Source: Hominisplanchenecus murintestinalis (GTDB lineage Bacteria; Bacillota; Clostridia; Lachnospirales; Lachnospiraceae). From it: a stretch of 61,645 bases of DNA. Both the position numbers and the translations under genes were made by a program. Location of the stretch: assembly GCA_004793585.1 (NCBI GenBank), contig SRZB01000021.1:1-61645 (forward strand), written 5' to 3'. The notes below the pieces were generated by a model. That model did not search any database. It was not told the origin of the DNA and saw nothing but the letters and a program-made list of their open reading frames with translations. This document shows, in pieces, positions 18,199-26,517 of this stretch (position 1 is its first letter; each line of letters starts with the position of its first letter).

Positions 18199-19413
18199 AT
18201 GATACAGGTAGCAGTGTTAGGATATGGTACAGTAGGAAGCGGAGTTGTGGAGGTTATCAACACCAATAGCAGCAGCATCAACAAAAAGGCAGGCGAGGAA
18301 ATCAACATCAAATATGTGCTTGACCTTCGGGATTTCCCGGGTGATCCGGTGCAGGAGAAAATCGTGCATGATTTTGATATTATTTTAAATGATCCGGAAA
18401 TCCGGATTATTGCAGAAGTAATGGGCGGCGTAGAGCCGGCGTATACTTTTACGAAGAAAGCGCTGCTGGCAGGAAAGAGCGTGTGCACGTCAAATAAAGA
18501 ACTCGTGGCAAGGCATGGCGCAGAGCTTCTCCAGATTGCCCGCGAGAATAACAGCAACTATCTGTTTGAGGCGAGCTGCGGCGGTGGTATTCCGATTATC
18601 CGGCCGCTGAATTCATCCCTCACCGCGGACGAGATTGACGAGATTACAGGAATCCTGAACGGCACCACAAACTATATTCTGACGGAGATGTTTGAAAAGG
18701 GGTCTGATTTTGCAGATGTATTGAAAGAAGCCCAGGATAAAGGATATGCAGAGAGAAATCCGGAGGCCGATGTGGAAGGTTATGATGCGTGCCGGAAAAT
18801 CGCGATCCTGTCCTCCCTGGCATTTGGACGCCAGGTAAGTTTCGAAGATATTTATACAGAAGGCATCACGGGAATAACAGCGGCAGACATCAAATATGTG
18901 AAAGCAATGGGAAAGACTGTAAAACTGCTGGCATACAGCCGGAAAGTTGACGGTAACATCTATGCGATGGTAGCGCCGGAAATCGTGGGCGTAGATGATC
19001 CCCTGTACAGCGTAAACGGAGTTTTCAATGCAATTTTTGTTCATGGGAATGTGCTGGGAGATGCAATGTTCTATGGAAGCGGCGCGGGAAAATTGCCGAC
19101 AGCCAGCGCAGTAGCAGCCGATATCGTGGATGAGGCAAGGCATTTGAATAAAAATATTATGTCCTTCTGGAGTCCTGAGAAACTGGAACTTGCGGATATC
19201 AGCAGTTCTGCGAAGAAATTTTTTGTACGCGTAAAGGGAAATCCGGAGACGGATTTAGAAAAAGTAAGGACAATATTTGGCATGGTTCAGCCTATTGTGC
19301 TGCCTGAGCAGGAGGGCGAGTTTGGATTTATCACAGATGTGATGTCAGAAGCGGCATACAAAGAGAAGGCAGAACAGTACGGAGAAGTTATTAACAGGAT
19401 CCGTGTGAGATAA
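18199..19413 (+). CDS. hom: Homoserine dehydrogenase
   Basis: Makes homoserine from aspartate semialdehyde in the threonine/methionine branch. The 404-aa protein starts with the nucleotide-binding motif AVLGYGTVGSGVVEV. It has the catalytic region NGTTNYILTEM and GYDACRKIAILSSLAFG. The C-terminal ~70 residues resemble a degenerate ACT domain. It follows pheB by 28 bp and is followed at 25 bp by apgM, and all three seem to form one operon. Confidence 0.94.
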   Translation: MIQVAVLGYGTVGSGVVEVINTNSSSINKKAGEEINIKYVLDLRDFPGDPVQEKIVHDFDIILNDPEIRIIAEVMGGVEPAYTFTKKALLAGKSVCTSNKELVARHGAELLQIARENNSNYLFEASCGGGIPIIRPLNSSLTADEIDEITGILNGTTNYILTEMFEKGSDFADVLKEAQDKGYAERNPEADVEGYDACRKIAILSSLAFGRQVSFEDIYTEGITGITAADIKYVKAMGKTVKLLAYSRKVDGNIYAMVAPEIVGVDDPLYSVNGVFNAIFVHGNVLGDAMFYGSGAGKLPTASAVAADIVDEARHLNKNIMSFWSPEKLELADISSSAKKFFVRVKGNPETDLEKVRTIFGMVQPIVLPEQEGEFGFITDVMSEAAYKEKAEQYGEVINRIRVR

Positions 19414-19438
19414 GCAGCAGGGATGGAGGCAGATAGAT

Positions 19439-20635
19439 ATGAAATATGTAGTAGTGCTGGGCGATGGCATGGCAGATGAACCCATCGAAAGCCTGGGGGG
19501 CAGGACGCCTTTGGAAGCGGCAGTGACCCCGGCGATGGATGTTTTGGCAGAAATGTCTGAGATTGGGCTGGTACATACGATTCCGGAGGGGATGAAGCCG
19601 GGGAGCGATACGGCAAACCTGTCTGTGATGGGATATGACCCGAAAAAGTATTATACGGGACGTTCTCCTCTGGAAGCATTAAGCATCGGCGTACCGATGA
19701 AAGATACCGACGTAGCAATCCGGTGTAACATCGTTACCCTTTCGGAAGAAGAGCCGTATGAGGAAAAGACGATTATAGATCACAGTTCCGGGGAAATCAG
19801 CACAGAGGAAGCGTCAGTGCTTCTGGAGGCGGTGAAAAAGGAGCTGGAAAATGAGACTTACAAGTTCTACACAGGAACAAGTTACCGTCACTGTCTGATA
19901 TGGGACAGAGGGCAGGTAGCGGAACTTACCCCTCCGCATGACGTACTGGGCCAGACAATCGGGCAGTATCTTCCTATGGATGGGGTTTTGCGTGAGATGC
20001 AGAAAAGAAGCTATGAAATCCTGGCAAACCATCCGATTAACCGTGAGCGGAAAGCACAGGGGAAGAACCCGGCGAACAGCATTTGGTTTTGGGGACCGGG
20101 CACAAAGCCGATTTTAACCTCCTTTGAGGAGAAGAATCATAAAAAAGGCGTTATGATTTCAGCAGTGGATTTGCTCAAAGGAATTGCCGTAGGCGCAGGA
20201 ATGGCAAATATTGAAGTAGAGGGCGCAAACGGCGGTCTGGATACGAATTATGAGGGGAAAGCGCAGGCGGCGGTGGACGCACTTGTAAAGCAGGGATATG
20301 ATTTTGCATATATTCACGTAGAAGCTCCGGATGAAATGGGACACCAGGGAAGTATTGAGCGAAAAATAAAGGCGATTGAAAACCTGGACAGCCGGGTAAT
20401 CCGTCCGGTAAAGGAAGGGCTTGACGCGTCGGGAGAAGATTACCGTCTTCTGATACTTCCCGATCATCCCACGCCGATCCGGGCGAGGACACATACAAGC
20501 GATCCGGTGCCGTATATTCTCTATGACAGCCGGAAGATACAGAAAAACACATGGAAATATAATGAGAGAGAAGCAAAAGCGAGCGGGAATTATGTTGCCG
20601 AAGGGCATAAGATGATGGATATTTTGTTTTCGTAA
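19439..20635 (+). CDS. apgM: ApgM-type phosphoglycerate mutase homologue, likely homoserine kinase
   Basis: A 398-aa member of the alkaline phosphatase superfamily, of the archaeal-type cofactor-independent phosphoglycerate mutase group. Metal-binding motifs are seen in VVLGDGMADEP, GSDTANLSVMGYDP, EAPDEMGHQG and LPDHPTP, and the C-terminal THTSDPVPY is typical. Its operon with hom and the lack of a GHMP-type thrB nearby suggest that it acts as the homoserine kinase of threonine synthesis, a role I recall having been shown for homologues in other anaerobes. The glycolytic role is the alternative. Confidence 0.85.
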   Translation: MKYVVVLGDGMADEPIESLGGRTPLEAAVTPAMDVLAEMSEIGLVHTIPEGMKPGSDTANLSVMGYDPKKYYTGRSPLEALSIGVPMKDTDVAIRCNIVTLSEEEPYEEKTIIDHSSGEISTEEASVLLEAVKKELENETYKFYTGTSYRHCLIWDRGQVAELTPPHDVLGQTIGQYLPMDGVLREMQKRSYEILANHPINRERKAQGKNPANSIWFWGPGTKPILTSFEEKNHKKGVMISAVDLLKGIAVGAGMANIEVEGANGGLDTNYEGKAQAAVDALVKQGYDFAYIHVEAPDEMGHQGSIERKIKAIENLDSRVIRPVKEGLDASGEDYRLLILPDHPTPIRARTHTSDPVPYILYDSRKIQKNTWKYNEREAKASGNYVAEGHKMMDILFS

Positions 20636-20636
20636 A

Positions 20637-20680
20637 AGAAACGTGCTGCAGGAAATTTAAATTTCCTGCAGCACGTTTCT
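20637..20680. terminator. Perfect 44-bp palindrome between convergent genes
   Basis: Two 22-bp arms (20637-20658 and 20659-20680) are exact reverse complements with no spacer. On the minus strand the stem is followed by TTTCTTTT-type sequence, so it can act as terminator there; on the plus strand only a short T-stretch follows. The last codons and stop of the minus-strand gene at 20657 lie inside the right arm. Confidence 0.75.
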
Positions 20681-21364
20681 GTAGAACAAGACGGACGTCA
20701 TCTGCATGTATGGTATCAGCCAGAGCATGCCGATATAGCATGTGAGCAGAGAGAGGAGAATCAGGCCGAAAAAGCTAATCTGAAGATAGAAAAAGCGCAC
20801 CCGGTTTCCTTTCATCAGCTGTCGGCTTTCGCGCATCAGCTGTATCACGCCTTTTTCCGGCGCATCAAGATATAAAAGCATAGCCAGTGCATAGTTCAGA
20901 GCCAGAATAATGGCAATAACGCAGCCGGTCAGAAGGACAAAAATACCAAGCGCAGACATGGCTATTACATGCATAAAGTTCGCTGCCAGTATGAGAAGAA
21001 TCCCCGGAAGAACACATAAAAGCATCAGCAGGGCCATCAGAAGCATCAGCAGGATTACACGGTCAGGCTGGTTGGAAAAAGCGAAGCCCAGAGTTCCCAG
21101 GTGCGTTTCCTGTCCACGGCTGAAATTCAGGAACATTTTCAGATATCCCATGATGAGAAGACTGGACAGCAGTCCTACAATCAGGGAAGAGATGAAATAC
21201 AGTGTCATGGAAACTGTGTTATTCAGAGGAAAAACCATATTCAGCGCAAGGGAAACTACAACAGAAATACCGCCGATAAGCAATCCGGCGCCAATAAACA
21301 GGCCATAGTGCCCAAGCAGCCGTTCCTTTGCCATGTATTTTAATTCAGAAGAAGATTTTTTCAT
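20657..21364 (-). CDS. DUF975 family integral membrane protein
   Basis: A 235-aa protein with six or so hydrophobic segments. The N-terminus MKKSSSELKYMAKERLLGHYG is the typical DUF975 beginning (a short amphipathic segment rich in K, with the stretch 'AKERLLGHYG'). RESRQLMKGNR in the second half is also characteristic. ATG 21364 was chosen because of this N-terminus and an AAGGTG site; the frame upstream is not protein-like. Its last residues and stop are inside a 44-bp palindrome. Function unknown. Confidence 0.8.
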   Translation of the reverse strand: MKKSSSELKYMAKERLLGHYGLFIGAGLLIGGISVVVSLALNMVFPLNNTVSMTLYFISSLIVGLLSSLLIMGYLKMFLNFSRGQETHLGTLGFAFSNQPDRVILLMLLMALLMLLCVLPGILLILAANFMHVIAMSALGIFVLLTGCVIAIILALNYALAMLLYLDAPEKGVIQLMRESRQLMKGNRVRFFYLQISFFGLILLSLLTCYIGMLWLIPYMQMTSVLFYRNVLQEI

Positions 21365-21503
21365 GATATACACCTTGTCTTTCAGGATAAATTTAAGATT
21401 TCTCATGCAGATAAGTATAGCATAGCCAGAGGGGAAAAAGCAACTGCGGAAAGTCAAACCGCAATTTGAAAATTGAACTGTTAATACGTAAGGGAGAATT
21501 TTT

Positions 21504-21932
21504 ATGAAGTATGCAGAAAAAGAAAGGCGGAGCCTCTATATTATAGGATGGCTGCTGCCTGGGATTGCGGCGGTATGCCTGCTGCTCTCAAAGGTGCTGG
21601 GAGTGGATTTGGGGCGCTTGGCGCTGCCCTGTATCTTTCACAGCGTTACAGGTCTATACTGCCCCGGGTGCGGGGGAACCAGGGCGCTGCGGCTGCTTTT
21701 GCATGGAGATATCCTGCAATCTTTGTATTATCATCCATTGGTGCTTTACGGTGCGGTGCTTTATGGGTGGTTTATGGTTTCCAACAGTGTGGAATATTTG
21801 AGCAGAGGAAAATACAAAATCGGAATGCGTTACCGTAAATGGTATGTAACAACAGGACTAATTCTTCTGATTCTGAATTTTTTGATAAAAAATGGGGCAA
21901 TGCTCATTTGGCATTACCCCATGATAGAGTAG
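21504..21932 (+). CDS. DUF2752 family membrane protein
   Basis: A 142-aa protein with three hydrophobic segments. The motif GLYCPGCGGTRALRLLLHGD (about residues 48-67) is the signature of DUF2752. The paired cysteines could bind metal or a thiol partner. It has an AAGGGAG site before the ATG. A hairpin-forming sequence lies at its 3' end but has no T-run. Role unknown; members are often next to DUF4190 proteins, as here. Confidence 0.85.
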   Translation: MKYAEKERRSLYIIGWLLPGIAAVCLLLSKVLGVDLGRLALPCIFHSVTGLYCPGCGGTRALRLLLHGDILQSLYYHPLVLYGAVLYGWFMVSNSVEYLSRGKYKIGMRYRKWYVTTGLILLILNFLIKNGAMLIWHYPMIE

Positions 21933-21970
21933 AGGGTTTATCACGGTTCAGATAAAACTGTTGCGGCAGT

Positions 21971-22366
21971 TTACAGGGTGTTTTCGAAATACTCCTGGTA
22001 ATACTGATACTGCCGCTGGAATTCTCCATTGGATATGGTGGATGCAATCATGGCGATTGTCAGGAAAAGGGTGAGGCATAAACCGACGATGGAAAGGCTG
22101 AGGCCCGTTTTCGCCCGCCCCTGCATGGCTTTTCCTGTTTTTGAAAGAATAGCAAAGAGGATGCCCAGGCCGCCGAGAGGAATGCTGACGTAACAGCAGC
22201 AGCACAGTACCAGAGAAAGGATGCCAAGAACCAGGGACGCCGTGGCAAAAGTATTCGGCGGCTCTGGTTTTTGTTCTTCGAAATTCGGTTCATAGTGGTA
22301 AGTTCCGCGGTAATTATTTGTGGATGTATCATTATCGTCATAATGACAGTTGTATTTATCGTCCAT
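21971..22366 (-). CDS. DUF4190 family membrane protein
   Basis: A 131-aa protein. The N-terminal ~45 residues are hydrophilic and rich in Asp, Asn and Tyr. Two hydrophobic segments follow, the first with LVLGILSLVLCCCCYVSIPL and the second with GLSLSIVGLCLTLFL, in the DUF4190 pattern (ASLVLGILS, then G-x-A-x-x-G). The ATG at 22366 has AGGAG upstream on the minus strand. It converges on the DUF2752 gene. Function unknown. Confidence 0.8.
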   Translation of the reverse strand: MDDKYNCHYDDNDTSTNNYRGTYHYEPNFEEQKPEPPNTFATASLVLGILSLVLCCCCYVSIPLGGLGILFAILSKTGKAMQGRAKTGLSLSIVGLCLTLFLTIAMIASTISNGEFQRQYQYYQEYFENTL

Positions 22367-22512
22367 AGAATCTCCTTTTTGCAAACCGTTCAGCCGTGTG
22401 GCGCAATCCATCGTTTTCAGAAACCGGGCTGAAGTTTGCCATGTATATTTTCCATAATAGCATAGACAAAGGAGAAACTCAAGTGATATACTGGGGAAGC
22501 AATTCTATTTTC

Positions 22513-22654
22513 GTAACAGTTCAGCCTTCGGCTTCACTGTTACGGAATCCAGCCCATTTAAAGTTTGCTTTCGCAAAGGGCTGGATTCTCTGGCTGAATT
22601 TACGCATTCTCACGGACTTTGCAGCAGGTGCAAAGTCCTGGGCTGAACTGTTGC
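22513..22654 (+). repeat. Structured dispersed repeat, family 2, copy A
   Basis: A 142-bp element bounded by GTAACAGTTCAG and its near-complement CTGAACTGTTGC. Inside are three hairpins: GTAACAG...CTGTTAC near the left end, GAATCCAGCCC...GGGCTGGATTC with an inner TTTGC/GCAAA stem, and GGACTTTGCA...TGCAAAGTCC. A second copy lies in the opposite orientation at 54736-54878 and is about 90% identical by eye, with changes mainly in loops. It sits between the DUF4190 gene and tex, with no open reading frame. Confidence 0.8.
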
Positions 22655-22722
22655 CTATTTTCATTGAGGGCTGTACAGTAATGAGTTATCAAATAGAAAT
22701 TTTTAGGTTATAAGGAGAAATC

Positions 22723-24873
22723 ATGGATATTAATAAAGTACTCGCAAAGGAGCTTTCCGTTCAGTTCTGGCAGGTGGAAGCAGCAGTGAAACTGATTGAC
22801 GAGGGCAATACGATCCCTTTTATTTCCCGATACCGTAAGGAGGCTACGGGAGCTTTGAATGATGAAGAGCTGCGCAAGCTGTTTGAACGTTTGAATTATC
22901 TGAGGAATTTGGAAGAGAAAAAGGCGCAGGTGATTGCCTCCATTGAGGAGCAGGAAAAAATGACAGAGGAGCTGCGCCGGCAGATTCTGGCGGCGGAGAC
23001 TCTGGTTGTGGTAGAAGATTTGTACCGCCCATTCCGTCCGAAGCGCAGGACGAGGGCGATGATTGCGAGGGAAAAAGGGCTGGAGCCGCTGGCAAATCTT
23101 ATCCGCCTCCAGATGATCAATCGTCCGGTGGAGGAAGAGGCGGAAGCTTTTTTATCAGAGGAAAAAGAAGTGCATACCCTGGAAGAAGCCGTGGCGGGGG
23201 CGAAAGACATTCTGGCGGAAGCTATTTCGGATGAGCCTTCCTACCGAATGAAAATTCGTAAAATGACGATGCAGGGCGGCAGGATTGTTTCAACGGCAAA
23301 GGATGCCGAGGCACAGTCCGTATATGAGATGTATTATGATTATGATGAAGCGATACAAAAAGCGGCAGGGCACCGGACGCTGGCGCTGAACCGAGGGGAG
23401 AAGGAAAAGTTTTTGACGGTGAAGGTGGAAGCGCCGCAGGATGATATTTTACAGTATCTTAGCCGCCAGGTGATTACGATGGACAATCCTTATACCTCTC
23501 CGATTTTGCAGGAGGTTGTGGAGGACAGCTATAAGCGGCTGATTGCCCCGGCGATTGAGAGGGAAATACGGAATGAACTGACGGAAAAAGCAGAGGAAGG
23601 AGCGATTGCAGTATTTGGAAAGAACCTGGAGCAGCTTCTGATGCAGCCGCCGATTGCAGGGCAGACAGTGCTTGGCTGGGATCCGGCGTTCCGCACGGGG
23701 TGTAAGCTGGCGGTGGTTGACCCCACAGGAAAGGTGTTGGACACAAAAGTAATTTATCCGACGGCGCCGACAAATGAGAAAAAAATCCGCGCTGCAAAGG
23801 AGACAGTAAAACAGCTTATCCAAAAATATGGAGTCAGCCTGATTTCCGTTGGGAACGGAACGGCGTCCAGGGAATCTGAACAGGTCATTGTAGAAATGCT
23901 TGGGGAGATTCGGGAGCCTGTGCAGTATGTGATTGTCAATGAAGCAGGGGCTTCAGTCTACTCTGCAAGTAAGCTGGCAACAGAAGAGTTTCCGGATTTC
24001 GATGTGGCGCAGCGGAGCGCAGTATCCATCGCGCGGCGTATTCAGGATCCTCTGGCGGAGCTGGTGAAGATTGATCCCAAGTCTATCGGCGTAGGCCAGT
24101 ATCAGCATGATATGAACCAGAAGCGGCTGGGGGATACACTGGGCGGCGTGGTAGAGGACTGTGTAAATAAGGTAGGCGTGGATTTGAATACAGCTTCTGC
24201 GCCCTTAATGGAGTATGTGTCAGGAATATCGAAGGCAGTTGCAAAAAATATCGTGGCATACCGAGAGGAGAACGGCCGGTTTACAGAGCGGAAACAGCTT
24301 TTGAAAGTGGCAAAGCTGGGGCCGAAGGCATACGAACAGTGCGCCGGGTTTATGCGCATTCAGGGAGGCGGAAATCCTCTTGACGCTACCAGCGTCCATC
24401 CGGAGAGCTACGGCGCGGCAATGCTGCTGCTGGAAAAACTGGACTGCCGGACAGAGGATCTTACAGGCGGGAAACTTGCCGGGATTTCGAAAAAGGTAAA
24501 GGATTATAAAAAAATGGCGGAGACGCTGGGGATTGGTGAAATGACCCTGCGCGACATTGTGAAGGAGTTGGAGAAACCGGGGCGTGACCCCAGGGAGGAT
24601 ATGCCGAAGCCTATTTTGCGCAGCGACGTACTGGATATGAAGGACTTGGCTCCGGGTATGATGTTGAAGGGAACAGTACGCAATGTCATTGATTTTGGTG
24701 CGTTTGTAGATATCGGCGTCCATCAGGACGGATTAGTTCATATTTCTGAGCTTTCTGCAAAGAAATTTGTGAAACACCCTCTGGAGGTCGTGAGCGTCGG
24801 GGATATCGTGGATGTGAAAGTGCTGAGCGTGGATTTGAAGAAAAAGAGGATAGCGCTGACAATGAAACTGTAA
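22723..24873 (+). CDS. tex: Tex-family RNA-binding transcription accessory protein
   Basis: A 716-aa Tex protein. The order is: N-terminal helical domain with IPFISRYRKEATGALNDEELR, a YqgF-like RNase H fold (about residues 325-450, with GWDPAFRTGCKLAVVD), a helix-hairpin-helix region (about 480-560), and a C-terminal S1 RNA-binding domain (about 640-716, DFGAFVDIGVHQDGLVHISEL). All parts and the length match the family. Tex affects transcription and stress fitness in several bacteria. It has its own ATG with AAGGAG upstream. A family 2 repeat lies ~70 bp upstream. Confidence 0.94.
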   Translation: MDINKVLAKELSVQFWQVEAAVKLIDEGNTIPFISRYRKEATGALNDEELRKLFERLNYLRNLEEKKAQVIASIEEQEKMTEELRRQILAAETLVVVEDLYRPFRPKRRTRAMIAREKGLEPLANLIRLQMINRPVEEEAEAFLSEEKEVHTLEEAVAGAKDILAEAISDEPSYRMKIRKMTMQGGRIVSTAKDAEAQSVYEMYYDYDEAIQKAAGHRTLALNRGEKEKFLTVKVEAPQDDILQYLSRQVITMDNPYTSPILQEVVEDSYKRLIAPAIEREIRNELTEKAEEGAIAVFGKNLEQLLMQPPIAGQTVLGWDPAFRTGCKLAVVDPTGKVLDTKVIYPTAPTNEKKIRAAKETVKQLIQKYGVSLISVGNGTASRESEQVIVEMLGEIREPVQYVIVNEAGASVYSASKLATEEFPDFDVAQRSAVSIARRIQDPLAELVKIDPKSIGVGQYQHDMNQKRLGDTLGGVVEDCVNKVGVDLNTASAPLMEYVSGISKAVAKNIVAYREENGRFTERKQLLKVAKLGPKAYEQCAGFMRIQGGGNPLDATSVHPESYGAAMLLLEKLDCRTEDLTGGKLAGISKKVKDYKKMAETLGIGEMTLRDIVKELEKPGRDPREDMPKPILRSDVLDMKDLAPGMMLKGTVRNVIDFGAFVDIGVHQDGLVHISELSAKKFVKHPLEVVSVGDIVDVKVLSVDLKKKRIALTMKL

Positions 24874-25031
24874 AGCGCTGCCTGCACACCCCGGTATGTT
24901 TTGCAGGGCATTCTGTGTTACCATGAGCAGTAACGTTATGCGAATCCTACCGAATTTTGCGAAAGAATTTACTTGCATATTATTTTGGCTATATTATAAT
25001 GGATAAGGACTTAAATACAATGGTGAAAGAT

Positions 25032-26318
25032 ATGAACTATACAGAAGCAGTGGAATATATTTTAAGCGTTCCGAAGTTTACAAAGAAGAATAAAATGGAA
25101 AATACCGTAGAACTGATGGAACGCCTGGGGCGGCCGGAGCGGGACCTGAAGGTAATCCATGTGGCGGGGACGAACGGCAAAGGATCTGTATGCGCGTTTC
25201 TTTCTACGATGCTGGTATGGGGGAGAAAAAGGACGGGGCTGTTTACGTCGCCGCATCTGGTGAAAATCAATGAGCGTTTTCAGATTGACAACGTTCCAGT
25301 GGAAGATGGGGATTTCTTAAAGGCATATCTCAAGGTTCAGAAAGCAGTAGAAGCTATGCAGAAAGACGGTTTTGCCCATCCTACTTATTTTGAGCTGCTG
25401 TTTGCAATGGCAATGGTAATTTTTAAAGAAAAGCAGGTGGAATATGCCGTGATAGAGACGGGGCTTGGAGGGCGTCTTGACGCCACGAACATGGTGGAGA
25501 AACCGATTGCCACGGTGATTACATCCATCAGCCTTGACCACACGGAAATCCTGGGAGAAACTATAGAAGAAATCGCGTTTGAGAAAGCAGGAATCATAAA
25601 ACCTCATGTACCTGTTATCTATGACGGGCACTGCAAGGAGGCAGAAAAGGTAATTCTTGCCAGGGCAGAAGCGCTGGATGCACCGATCAGTGCTCTTCAT
25701 GAGGAAATGTATGAAATTTTAGGGAACACGGAGAAAAGCATTGATTTTTGGCTGGATAATGGGTATAGTGTACATACGCGGGTGACGGTTCCGTATCTGG
25801 CGCATTATCAGGTTATCAACAGTGCGTTGGCGCTGCTGGCGATGGAGGTTATCGATAGCGGGATTCCTATGGAAACATGTGTACGGGCAGTGAAGGAGAC
25901 GGCATGGCAGGGACGTATGGAAACGGTGATGCCCGGCGTAGTATTTGACGGTGCGCACAATGCAGACGGGGTACGCGAGTTTGTACGGACAGTATGCCGT
26001 GTCCGGAAAGACAGGCCCGTGACACTGCTGTTTTCGGCAGTACTGGAAAAGGATTACGAAAAAATGATAGAAACCATCTGCGCACAGACGGAATTTGCCC
26101 ATGTGGTAGTGACGGAAATCGCCGGGGAGCGGAATGTTCCGGCAGAGAGGCTGGCAGAGGTATTCCGCAGGTATGTAAAAGCGCCGGTAGAAGCTGTTCC
26201 ACAGGTTAAGGACGCGTTTCGAAGAGCGCTGGAGGAGAAGCGGGACAGTATGTTGTTTTGCGTCGGCTCCCTGTATCTGGTAGGGGAGTTGAAAGGCTTG
26301 CTGGCAAAAGGGCTGTGA
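25032..26318 (+). CDS. folC: Folylpolyglutamate synthase/dihydrofolate synthase
   Basis: Adds glutamates to folate, and may also make dihydrofolate. The Mur-ligase-type protein (428 aa from this start) has the P-loop AGTNGKGSVCAF, TGLGGRLDATN, and the C-terminal domain with VVFDGAHNADG. The start is uncertain: ATG 25032 gives the usual family N-terminus (MNYTEAVEYI) with GGTGA at 25022-25026; ATG 25020 and 24999 are alternatives, the last overlapping a TTGCAT-16-TATAAT promoter (24973-25000). Confidence 0.92.
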   Translation: MNYTEAVEYILSVPKFTKKNKMENTVELMERLGRPERDLKVIHVAGTNGKGSVCAFLSTMLVWGRKRTGLFTSPHLVKINERFQIDNVPVEDGDFLKAYLKVQKAVEAMQKDGFAHPTYFELLFAMAMVIFKEKQVEYAVIETGLGGRLDATNMVEKPIATVITSISLDHTEILGETIEEIAFEKAGIIKPHVPVIYDGHCKEAEKVILARAEALDAPISALHEEMYEILGNTEKSIDFWLDNGYSVHTRVTVPYLAHYQVINSALALLAMEVIDSGIPMETCVRAVKETAWQGRMETVMPGVVFDGAHNADGVREFVRTVCRVRKDRPVTLLFSAVLEKDYEKMIETICAQTEFAHVVVTEIAGERNVPAERLAEVFRRYVKAPVEAVPQVKDAFRRALEEKRDSMLFCVGSLYLVGELKGLLAKGL

Positions 26319-26352
26319 AGAAGGGGCGGCAGTTGGTTTTAGGAGGGGACAG

Positions 26353-26508
26353 ATGATTAATTATGAAGAGGAGTTAAAGAAATTCCATCCGAGCCTGGAT
26401 GTAAATGAGGCAGAGGATGCCATTTATAACAGGGACTTGACAGATGTGACGGATATTTTGCGGGAATTGATAATGGACGAAAAGAAAAAGGGCAAGAATT
26501 TCAAATAA
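26353..26508 (+). CDS. Small acidic/basic protein of 51 residues, unknown
   Basis: A 51-aa frame (MINYEEELKKFHPSLDVNEA...) with an excellent AGGAGGGG site, lying 34 bp after folC and 9 bp before the TPR protein gene. The sequence is soluble, helical-looking, acidic in the first 40 residues and lysine-rich at the end (DEKKKGKNFK). The tight spacing and strong ribosome binding site make it a likely real gene, translated with the TPR protein. I do not recognise the family. Confidence 0.7.
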   Translation: MINYEEELKKFHPSLDVNEAEDAIYNRDLTDVTDILRELIMDEKKKGKNFK

Positions 26509-26517
26509 GGGGTAAAT

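Noticed and set aside
21880-21925. Hairpin at the 3' end of the DUF2752 gene (ATGGGG...CCCCAT)
   Set aside because: It has a mismatch in the stem and no T-run on either strand, so it is not supported as a terminator.
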